From Actinomycetota bacterium (GTDB lineage Bacteria; Actinomycetota; Actinomycetes; Streptosporangiales; Streptosporangiaceae), in the NCBI GenBank assembly GCA_003140115.1, contig PLIQ01000568.1, forward strand, positions 684-7,757: a stretch of DNA of 7,074 bases, written 5' to 3'. The notes under the pieces are model-generated. The model was not told the origin of the DNA. It worked only from the letters and a program-made list of their open reading frames with translations, and did not search any database. Position 1 is the first letter of the stretch. Every line of letters starts with the position of its first letter. Shown piece after piece: positions 1 through 5,488 of the stretch. The position numbers were made by a program, and so were the translations under genes.

Positions 1-870
1 ACCGGGACCTGCGGCCACGGCCAGGGCCACGAGACCACGTTCGCCCAGATCGTCGCCGACCGCCTCGGCGTGCACCCCGACCAGGTCCGGCTCCGCCAAG
101 GCGACACCGACCTGGCCTCGTACGGCTGGGGGACCTGGGGGAGTCGTTCGGTGGTGATCGGCGGCGGCGCCGCCGGGCGCGCCGCGGACCTGGTGGCCAG
201 CCAGCTCAAGCGCGTCGCCGCCGAACTGTTCGAGGCCCGCCCGGCCGACGTGGAGCTCACCGAAGGGACGGCCCGGATCCGCGGTGACGCGGCCGCCGCG
301 ATTGCGATCAGCGAGCTCGCCCGGATCGTTCACTTCCAGACCCACCGGCTGCCGGAGGACCTGCGGTACGGACTGGAGGCGCGGGCCACGTTCGACCCGC
401 CCGGCACGTTCTCCAACGCCTGCCACGCGGCGATGGTCGTCATCGACCCGGGCACCTGCGCCATCCGGCTGCACCGGTACCTGGTCGTCGAGGACTGCGG
501 CGTGGTCATCAACCCGATGGTGGTGGACGGGCAGGTCCGCGGCGGCGTCACCCAAGGCGCGGCGGCCGCGCTACTGGAACGGGTCTGCTTCGACCCGGAC
601 GGCCAGCCGGTCACCACGACCCTGATGGACTACCTGGTCCCCACCGCGGCCGAGATGTGCGACATCGACATCGTCCACCTGCAGACCCCGTCCCGGTTCA
701 GCGAGACCGGCGCCAAGGGAATGGGGGAGGGCGGCACGATCGGCGCCCCGGCGGCCGTCCTGGGCGCGATCAACGACGCGCTGTCCGAGGTCGGCGTGAG
801 CTTCGACCACATCCCGGTGCTGCCGCAGGACCTGAGCGCCGCCCTCAGCCGAGTCGGAGCCGCCCGATGA
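1..870 (+). CDS. Molybdopterin-binding large subunit of a xanthine dehydrogenase-family hydroxylase (L1), 5'-truncated by the window
   Basis: The open frame runs from base 1 to the TGA at 868-870 (289 residues), so only the C-terminal Mo-cofactor half is visible. Full family members are about 750-800 aa. It opens directly in the cofactor-binding loop with GHGQGHET, the GQG signature. This is followed by the SRS...GGGA segment, a VINPMVVDGQVRGG stretch that contacts the pterin, and near the C-terminus GMGEGG. The Glu of GMGEGG (codon 727-729) aligns with the catalytic base of the family. By family knowledge the protein hydroxylates an aldehyde or N-heterocycle with water-derived oxygen in the cytoplasm and passes electrons to the Fe-S subunit. 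It is clearly homologous to, but divergent from, the second large subunit at 1402-3699. The small subunit gene starts 10 bp after its stop, so they are very probably co-transcribed. The family call is firm; the substrate cannot be told. Confidence 0.93.
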   Translation, partial: TGTCGHGQGHETTFAQIVADRLGVHPDQVRLRQGDTDLASYGWGTWGSRSVVIGGGAAGRAADLVASQLKRVAAELFEARPADVELTEGTARIRGDAAAAIAISELARIVHFQTHRLPEDLRYGLEARATFDPPGTFSNACHAAMVVIDPGTCAIRLHRYLVVEDCGVVINPMVVDGQVRGGVTQGAAAALLERVCFDPDGQPVTTTLMDYLVPTAAEMCDIDIVHLQTPSRFSETGAKGMGEGGTIGAPAAVLGAINDALSEVGVSFDHIPVLPQDLSAALSRVGAAR

Positions 871-880
871 AAGCAACACC

Positions 881-1405
881 GTGACGGACATGCACCACAT
901 CACCCTGCGGGTCAACGGCCATCACCACGAACTGACCGTCGAGGCCCGCCGCACGCTGGCCGACATGCTGCGCCACGACCTGGGCTACACCGGTACGCAC
1001 CTGGGCTGCGAGCACGGCATCTGCGGCGCGTGCACGGTCATCCTCGACGGTCAGCCGGCCCGGGCCTGCCTGGTCTTCGGCGTGCAGGCCGACGGCGCCG
1101 AGGTGCGCACGGTGGAGGGGCTGGCCAACGGGGACCAGCTGTCGGATCTGCAGCAGGCGTTCAGCGACCACCACGCGCTGCAGTGCGGGTTCTGCACCCC
1201 TGGCTTCCTCATGCTCATCGAGGCCTACCTGGCCGAAGCGGGACGGGACAGGACGCTGTCGGCGGAGCAGGCCCGCGGCCTCGTCGCCTCGAACCTGTGC
1301 CGCTGCACCGGGTACCAGGGCATCGTCGAGGCGGTCCTGGCGACCGCGCAGGCCCGCCAGGGCCAGGACGCCACGGACACTAGGGACGCCGGGGACGCCA
1401 CGTGA
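881..1405 (+). CDS. [2Fe-2S] small subunit of a molybdenum hydroxylase (CoxS/XdhC-terminal-type iron-sulphur protein)
   Basis: This 174-aa protein has the two-domain layout of CoxS-like subunits. An N-terminal plant-type ferredoxin fold carries Cys43, Cys48, Cys51 and Cys63 (the C-x4-C-x2-C...C pattern in LGCEHGICGAC). An all-helical C-terminal domain carries Cys102 and Cys105 (QCGFCTPG) and Cys140 and Cys142 (LCRCTGYQ). All eight cluster ligands are present. It should relay electrons from the Mo centre to FAD or another acceptor. GTG at 881 is chosen because it leaves a 10-bp gap to the previous stop and has a weak GAAAG ribosome site at 869-873; ATG at 890 is a possible alternative. The N-terminus is His-rich (HH, then HHH), and the last 12 residues are an Asp-x-x repeat encoded by a 9-bp tandem repeat. 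The gene shares a GTGA overlap with the next one, implying translational coupling. It is the only small subunit seen for two large subunits. Confidence 0.96.
   Translation: MTDMHHITLRVNGHHHELTVEARRTLADMLRHDLGYTGTHLGCEHGICGACTVILDGQPARACLVFGVQADGAEVRTVEGLANGDQLSDLQQAFSDHHALQCGFCTPGFLMLIEAYLAEAGRDRTLSAEQARGLVASNLCRCTGYQGIVEAVLATAQARQGQDATDTRDAGDAT
1367..1402 (+). repeat. 9-bp tandem repeat at the 3' end of the Fe-S subunit gene
   Basis: There are four in-frame 9-bp units: GACGCCACG, GACACTAGG, GACGCCGGG and GACGCCACG. The first and last are identical. They encode DAT-DTR-DAG-DAT, a short acidic tail beyond the conserved Fe-S domain. The last unit runs into the GTGA that ends this gene and starts the next, so unit-number changes in multiples of 9 bp would keep both reading frames. 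Confidence 0.75.
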
Positions 1406-3699
1406 GCTCGATCGGCACCCGGCTGCCGCGCAAGGAAGACCCGCGGCTGCTGCGCGGCCGGGGCCGGTTCGGCGACGACATCAGCGCCCCCGGCCAACTC
1501 TGGGCCCGGGTCGTCCGGTCGCCCAGCGCGCACGGCGACATCAACGACGTGGACGTCACGCAGGCCGCGAAGGCCCCCGGCATCACCGCCGTGGTCACTG
1601 CCGCCGACCTGCCCCCCGACCTGCTCATCCCGGTCCGCCTGACCGTGCCGGGCGGCCCCGACCTCAGCGGCTACCTGCAGCCGGTCCTGGCCCGGACCAC
1701 GGTCCGCTACGTGGGCGAGCCGCTCGCGGTCGTGGTCGGCGAGGACCCCTACGTGTGCGAGGACGCCGCCGAACTGGTCGAGATCGATATCGCCGAACGG
1801 CCCGTGGTGCTCGATGCCCGCACCACGGACAGCCCGCCCGCGGCCGAGTTGACCCGTGGCTACGGCGACGTGGAGGCTGCCTTCGCTGCCGCCCGGCACG
1901 TGGTCCGGATCGAGCTCGCCATCGGCCGGCATAGCGGGGTACCGCTGGAGCCCCGCTGCCTGCTCGCGGTGCCCGACCCGGACACCGGGTCGCTTGACAT
2001 CTTCGGCATGACCAAGGTGCCGGTGTTCAACCGCGACCTGCTGGCCCGCCTGCTCGGCCTGGACGAGACGCTGATCCACGTGCACGGCGTCGACGCGGGC
2101 GGCGGGTTCGGGGTCAGGGGCGAGTTCTACCCCGAGGACTTCCTGGTCCCGTGGCTGGCCCGCCGGCTCGGCTGCCCGGTCAAGTGGGCCGAGGACCGGG
2201 CCGAGCACCTGGTCGCGGTCAACCATTCCCGCCAGCAGTATCACCGCATCGCGGCCGCCTTCGACGACGGCGGCCAGATCCTGGCCCTGGACGACGACGT
2301 TGCGCACGACAACGGCGCCTACTGCCGCACCCACGGGGTCGCGGTGCCCGAGCTGACCGTGGCCATGCTGCCCGGCCCCTACCGGGTGCCCGCCTACCGG
2401 GGCCGGATCCGGGTCGTCCTCACCAACAAGACGCCGTGCGGCACCTACCGGGCGCCAGGCCGGTTCGAGGGCACCGCGGCCCGCGAGCACCTGCTCGACG
2501 TGGCCGCCGACCAGCTCGGCCTGGACCGGATCGAGCTGCGGCGGCGCAACCTGCTCACCCCGGACGAGATACCGCACCGCCGCCCGATCGCCACCCTGGG
2601 CACCGACCTGATCCTGGACACCGGCGACTACCCGGCCCTGCTCGCCGCGGCGGTCCGGGAGGCCGACCGCCTCGGCTACCGCGCCCTGCACCCCGAAACC
2701 CCCGAAGCCAGCGAACCGGGATGCCGATACGGGTTCGGCCTAGCCCTGTTCGTGGAGAAGAGCGGCCTCGGGCCGCAGGAGACCGCGGACGTGACCGTGA
2801 GCAAGTCCGGCGCCGTCCACGTGTACTCCGGCGGCACCTCACTCGGGCAGGGCATCGAGACCGTGCTGGCGCAGATCGCCGCGGACGCGCTCGGCGTCGA
2901 CCCGGCCGTCGTCCGCGTCACCACCGGCGACACGGTGGCCCAGCCGTTCGGCGCCGGGTCGTGGGCCTCCCGGTCCACCGTGGTGGGCGGCAGCGCGGTG
3001 CACCAGGCGGCGGCCGCGGTCCGGGAGCGGGCCGTCCAGCTCGCGGCCCGGATCCTCGAGGCCGCCCCGGAGGACCTGGAACTGCGCGACGGCGCGATAG
3101 CCGTCCGCGGTGACCCGGGCACCACGCTGACCCTGGCTGAAGTCGCGCAAGCGGCCGGACCGGCCAGCCGGTATCTGGAACCAGGCGAGCCGGCCGGCCT
3201 GACCGCCCGCCGCCGCTTCGAGGTCTCGCACATGACCTACCCGTACGGCGCGCACGCCGCGGTCGTGGCGGTCGACCCGGGCACCGGGCAGGTCCGGGTG
3301 CTGCGCTACCTGGTGGCCTACGAGGTCGGCCGGGCCGTCAACCCGATGCTGGTCGAGGGCCAGCTGCGGGGCGGCGTGGCCCAGGGCATCGGCGGCGCGC
3401 TGTTCGAGGAGTTCAGCTACGACGACGCGGGCCAGCCGCAGGCCATCAGCTTCATCGAGTACCGGCTGCCGACCGCGGCCGACGTCCCGCCGGTCGACCT
3501 CCTGGTCTGCCAGGACCACCCGGCGCCCGGCAACCCGCTGGGCGTGATGGGCGCGGGGGAGGGCGGGGTCAGCGCGGCCGGCGCGGCGGTGGCGAACGCG
3601 GTCCGGGACGCGCTCGGCCTGGTCGGGGGCGTCGGGCAGCTGCCGCTGACCCCGGCCCGGGTCCGCGAGCTATGCCAGCAACGGGAGGGCATCCCATGA
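1402..3699 (+). CDS. Molybdopterin-binding large subunit of a xanthine dehydrogenase-family hydroxylase (L2), complete
   Basis: At 765 aa this is full length for the family. Residues about 15-140 form the aldehyde oxidase/xanthine dehydrogenase a/b hammerhead domain (GRGRFGDD, later YVGEPLAVVVGED). Residues about 150-400 are the first Mo-cofactor domain, with PLEPR at 181-185, GGGFG at 233-237 and GTYRAPGRFE at 347-356. Residues about 415-735 are the second, with GQG at 482-484, VNPMLVEGQLRGG at 646-658 and GAGEGG at 717-722, whose Glu720 is the expected catalytic base. The loop that in form I CO dehydrogenase reads AYRCSFR is TYRAPGRF here, so the Cys that holds copper is absent and CO oxidation is unlikely. 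The start is GTG 1402, overlapping the small-subunit stop by 4 bp; the GTRLPRKEDPRLLRG beginning is typical of the family. The stop overlaps the GntR start by 4 bp. Substrate may be an aldehyde or N-heterocycle; this is inference. Confidence 0.96.
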   Translation: MSSIGTRLPRKEDPRLLRGRGRFGDDISAPGQLWARVVRSPSAHGDINDVDVTQAAKAPGITAVVTAADLPPDLLIPVRLTVPGGPDLSGYLQPVLARTTVRYVGEPLAVVVGEDPYVCEDAAELVEIDIAERPVVLDARTTDSPPAAELTRGYGDVEAAFAAARHVVRIELAIGRHSGVPLEPRCLLAVPDPDTGSLDIFGMTKVPVFNRDLLARLLGLDETLIHVHGVDAGGGFGVRGEFYPEDFLVPWLARRLGCPVKWAEDRAEHLVAVNHSRQQYHRIAAAFDDGGQILALDDDVAHDNGAYCRTHGVAVPELTVAMLPGPYRVPAYRGRIRVVLTNKTPCGTYRAPGRFEGTAAREHLLDVAADQLGLDRIELRRRNLLTPDEIPHRRPIATLGTDLILDTGDYPALLAAAVREADRLGYRALHPETPEASEPGCRYGFGLALFVEKSGLGPQETADVTVSKSGAVHVYSGGTSLGQGIETVLAQIAADALGVDPAVVRVTTGDTVAQPFGAGSWASRSTVVGGSAVHQAAAAVRERAVQLAARILEAAPEDLELRDGAIAVRGDPGTTLTLAEVAQAAGPASRYLEPGEPAGLTARRRFEVSHMTYPYGAHAAVVAVDPGTGQVRVLRYLVAYEVGRAVNPMLVEGQLRGGVAQGIGGALFEEFSYDDAGQPQAISFIEYRLPTAADVPPVDLLVCQDHPAPGNPLGVMGAGEGGVSAAGAAVANAVRDALGLVGGVGQLPLTPARVRELCQQREGIP
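3683..3689 (+). promoter_or_regulatory. Ribosome binding site that decides the GntR start
   Basis: GGGAGGG lies 6 nt upstream of ATG 3696, inside the last codons of L2. It supports 3696 over the in-frame upstream ATG at 3672, which has no such site. The ATG at 3696 overlaps the L2 stop as ATGA, a translational coupling arrangement. Confidence 0.75.
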
Positions 3700-4328
3700 C
3701 GGCCGAAGGCTACGTCAGCAAGACCGACCTGGTCGCCGCGCTGATCCGCGAGCTGGTCATCACCGGCGAGCTCGCCGCGGGGGAGCAGCTGCGCCAGCGT
3801 GATCTGGCTCAGCGGTTCGGGGTCAGTCAGACCCCGGTCCGGGAGGCGATGCGACGGCTGGAGTCCGAGGGGCTGGTGGTCTGCGACACCCACCGCGGCT
3901 TTACCGTCGCGGCTCCCGAGCTGGGCCCGGTCGAGGAGAACTTCCAGATCCGCGCGGCCCTGGAGTCGCTCGGCGCGTCGCTGGCGGCCCGCAAGATCGA
4001 CGCGGCCGGCCTGGCCCGGCTCCGCGACCTGAACGACCAGATGCGGGCGCTGCCCGACCACGACCCGTCCTACGCGGAGCTGAACCGGGAGTTCCACTTC
4101 ACCGTGTACGAGTACGCCCGCAGCCCGCTGCTGCTGTCCCTGATGCGGCTGCTGTGGGCGTCGCTGCACGGCGGGCCCCGGGTCACCCGGACGCACGCCG
4201 AATCGGCGCGCCAGCACGACCAGATCCTCGCGGCCCTGGCCGACGGTGACGCCGCGGGCGCCTCGGCGCGGACTTACCAGCACATCATGGGCGCGGATCC
4301 GGTAAAAGAGACCGAAACGGACCGGTAG
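3696..4328 (+). CDS. GntR-family transcriptional regulator, FadR/FCD subfamily
   Basis: This is a 210-aa protein, normal length for the FCD branch. Residues about 8-72 form the winged helix-turn-helix: the recognition part reads RDLAQRFGVSQTPVREAMRRLE and the wing is HRGFTV. Residues about 80-200 are the all-helical FCD ligand domain. It carries the expected metal-site histidines at His134 (LNREFHF), His174 (RQHDQIL) and His196 (TYQHIM). Position 130 is Asn where many members have Asp. Such proteins usually repress neighbouring catabolic operons and release DNA when a carboxylate or aromatic ligand binds. Being placed inside the operon, between the hydroxylase and the hydrolase, suggests self-regulation together with the pathway. 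No clear TGGT-N3-ACCA operator was found in the visible gaps, so the operator may lie upstream of the window. The family call is firm; ligand and sign of regulation are inferred. Confidence 0.95.
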   Translation: MTAEGYVSKTDLVAALIRELVITGELAAGEQLRQRDLAQRFGVSQTPVREAMRRLESEGLVVCDTHRGFTVAAPELGPVEENFQIRAALESLGASLAARKIDAAGLARLRDLNDQMRALPDHDPSYAELNREFHFTVYEYARSPLLLSLMRLLWASLHGGPRVTRTHAESARQHDQILAALADGDAAGASARTYQHIMGADPVKETETDR

Positions 4329-4351
4329 GCAGTCACACCGGTGGGGAGTCA
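4321..4351 (+). repeat. Two tandem copies of a 15-bp motif between the regulator and the hydrolase
   Basis: ACCGGTAGGCAGTCA (4321-4335) and ACCGGTGGGGAGTCA (4337-4351) match at 13 of 15 positions with a 16-bp period. Each contains the palindrome ACCGGT; in copy 2 it is extended to CACCGGTG (4336-4343). The first copy spans the GntR stop codon, and the second runs up to the AAGGAG ribosome site of the hydrolase. It could be a protein-binding site or a chance duplication. Confidence 0.5.
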
Positions 4352-4356
4352 AGGAG
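4351..4356 (+). promoter_or_regulatory. Ribosome binding site of the alpha/beta hydrolase
   Basis: AAGGAG sits 5 nt before ATG 4362. This favours 4362 over the in-frame GTG at 4341, which would add seven residues with no homology to the family and would place this ribosome site inside the coding region. Confidence 0.75.
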
Positions 4357-4361
4357 CCAAC

Positions 4362-5243
4362 ATGGCAGCGATCGTGACCGACGACGGCGTCACGCTGTAC
4401 GCCGAGGAAGCCGGCCAGGGCGAGCCGCTGGTCTTCATCCACGAGTTCGCCGGCGATCACCGCAGCTGGGAGCCCCAGGTCCGGTTCTTCTCCGCCGCCT
4501 ACCGCTGCGTCACCTACGCCGCCCGCGGTTACCCCCCCTCGGACGTGCCCACCGACCCCGCCGCCTACTCCCAGGCGCGGGCCGTCGCCGACGCCGTCGC
4601 GGTACTGGACGGCCTCGGCATCGACCGGGCCCACGTGGTTGGCCTGTCGATGGGCGGGTTCACCGCGCTGCACCTGATCCTTGCCCACCCGGACCGGATC
4701 TTGTCGGCGGTGGTCGCCGGCGCCGGGTACGGCGCCCAGCCCGAGCGCGCCGACGCCTTCCGGGCCGAGTCCATGCTGACCGCCGGGGCGTTCGCCGCCG
4801 AGGGCGCGGCCAAGGTCGCCGAGCGGTACGCGGTCGGCCCGGCTCGGGTCCAGTTCCAGAACAAGAACCCGCGCGGCTGGGCCGAGTTCGCCGACGCGCT
4901 GGCCCGGCACTCGAACCTGGGCAGCGCGCTGACCATGCGCGGCGTCCAGGCCGCCCGCCCGTCCCTGTACGGGCTGACCGACGAGCTGGCCAAGGTGCGG
5001 ATCCCGGTCCTGGTCGTGGTGGGCGACGAGGACGACGGCTGCCTGGAACCCGCGCTGATGCTCAAGCGGACGATCCCCACCTCCGGCCTGGCCATCCTGC
5101 CCCGCACCGGTCACACCGCCAACCTGGAGGAACCAGACGTGTTCAACCAGGCCGTCGACCGCTTCCTCGGCGCCGTGGCGCGCGGTGCCTGGCACCCCCG
5201 CGACCCCCGCTCGGTCTCGGACTCCACCATGGGCCTACGCTGA
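4362..5243 (+). CDS. Alpha/beta-fold hydrolase (3-oxoadipate enol-lactonase/haloperoxidase-like)
   Basis: This is a 293-aa soluble protein with no signal peptide. The nucleophile elbow is GLSMGG (94-99) with Ser96. The acid is most likely Asp224 in GDEDDG, and the base is His251 in TGHTANLEEP; the triad is complete and correctly spaced. The oxyanion-hole loop reads HEFAGD (27-32) where the usual form is HGxxG. The strand after it, YAARGYPPSD, corresponds to the DxRGxGxS region of the superfamily. Family members hydrolyse esters, lactones or C-C bonds of ring-cleavage products. Its place as last gene of the Mo hydroxylase operon suggests it acts on an oxidised intermediate of the same pathway. 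The substrate is unknown. The last roughly 18 residues, after the FLGAVARG helix, are polar and look like a non-conserved tail. Start chosen from the AAGGAG site; the fold call is firm. Confidence 0.93.
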   Translation: MAAIVTDDGVTLYAEEAGQGEPLVFIHEFAGDHRSWEPQVRFFSAAYRCVTYAARGYPPSDVPTDPAAYSQARAVADAVAVLDGLGIDRAHVVGLSMGGFTALHLILAHPDRILSAVVAGAGYGAQPERADAFRAESMLTAGAFAAEGAAKVAERYAVGPARVQFQNKNPRGWAEFADALARHSNLGSALTMRGVQAARPSLYGLTDELAKVRIPVLVVVGDEDDGCLEPALMLKRTIPTSGLAILPRTGHTANLEEPDVFNQAVDRFLGAVARGAWHPRDPRSVSDSTMGLR

Positions 5244-5251
5244 CCGGCCCG

Positions 5252-5302
5252 CCTCAACCCTCCCCGGACACCACTGCGACCTCAGACCACACCAAGCACA
5301 CC
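5252..5302 (+). terminator. C-rich, G-poor Rho-loading-like stretch after the operon
   Basis: Starting 8 bp after the hydrolase stop, 51 bases contain about 27 C and only about 6 G and show no strong self-pairing, in a genome where G and C are otherwise balanced. Such C>G bubbles are the known hallmark of Rho utilisation sites. Together with the hairpins just downstream, this suggests Rho-dependent termination of the operon. The role is inferred; the composition is seen. Confidence 0.45.
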
Positions 5303-5312
5303 GTCATCGGCA

Positions 5313-5340
5313 CTCGAACAATTATCCGGGAGTGTTCGGG
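5313..5340. repeat. Inverted repeat, 8-bp stem
   Basis: CTCGAACA (5313-5320) pairs with TGTTCGGG (5333-5340), with one T-G wobble on the + strand and a 12-nt loop. It lies just after the C-rich stretch and has no T-run. It may be a Rho pause hairpin or an operator-like dyad. Confidence 0.4.
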
Positions 5341-5345
5341 CTTGC

Positions 5346-5383
5346 GGGAGCGCTGTGGGGTCTATGCTGCACAAATCGCTCCC
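5346..5383. repeat. Inverted repeat, 7+4-bp stem
   Basis: GGGAGCG (5346-5352) pairs perfectly with CGCTCCC (5377-5383). Inside it TGTG (5354-5357) pairs with CACA (5370-5373), separated by a 1/3-nt internal loop and closing a 12-nt loop. No T-run follows. A TATGCT box (5363-5368) lies in the loop behind a TTGCGG (5342-5347), but at a 15-bp spacing this is a poor promoter. Confidence 0.45.
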
Positions 5384-5395
5384 TGAAGCCTAAAT

Positions 5396-5435
5396 ACTCC
5401 CGGCTAGCTGCGACGGGAGTGGCAAGGTACTCCCA
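5396..5435. repeat. Three-part inverted repeat able to form two mutually exclusive hairpins
   Basis: ACTCCCG (5396-5402) can pair with CGGGAGT (5414-5420) across an 11-nt loop. The GGGAGT of that same middle element (5415-5420) can instead pair with ACTCCC (5429-5434) across 8 nt. The two structures compete for the middle element, as in attenuators, but no downstream same-strand gene is near. The role is unknown. Confidence 0.45.
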
Positions 5436-5446
5436 CTGAGGCGAGC

Positions 5447-5479
5447 GTGACCATGGCGGGGGCCACCCCACCATTTCAC
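5447..5479. terminator. Bidirectional terminator hairpin between convergent genes
   Basis: ATGGCGGGG (5453-5461) and CCCCACCAT (5466-5474) form a 9-bp stem with a 4-nt loop. On the minus strand the single mismatch becomes a T-G wobble, so all nine positions pair. Outer GTGA (5447-5450) and TCAC (5476-5479) extend it beyond a small internal loop. It begins 9 bp past the stop of the minus-strand aldo/keto reductase. There is no T-run, which is common for actinobacterial terminators. It probably ends the minus-strand transcript and blocks read-through from the operon. Confidence 0.6.
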
Positions 5480-5488
5480 AACGGGAGG

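Noticed and set aside
1225..2691. Long open frame (488 codons) on the minus strand
   Set aside because: It is antisense to the Fe-S subunit and L2, which carry full family motifs. Its translation is low-complexity G/V/A/R/Q text typical of high-GC shadow frames.
3672..3695. Upstream ATG start for the GntR regulator
   Set aside because: The eight extra residues are not family-like, and the GGGAGGG site and ATGA overlap both point to 3696.
3417..5195. Long open frame (592 codons) on the minus strand
   Set aside because: It spans the 3' end of L2, the regulator and most of the hydrolase in antisense, with no recognisable domain.
5315..5338. CGAAC...GTTCG as a LexA (SOS) box
   Set aside because: The half-sites are separated by 14 nt, whereas the actinobacterial SOS box needs about 4.
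5342..5368. TTGCGG...TATGCT as a promoter for a small RNA
   Set aside because: The spacer is only 15 bp, the -35 matches poorly, and the elements overlap the 5346-5383 inverted repeat. Kept only as a weak possibility.
5346..5383. tRNA or tRNA fragment
   Set aside because: There is no T-loop GGTTCGAATCC-type sequence and no cloverleaf length; only a single hairpin is supported.
5185..5439. 84-codon plus-strand frame entering the convergent gap
   Set aside because: It starts inside the hydrolase in another frame, has no good ribosome site, and reads through the C-rich stretch and hairpins with no coding character.
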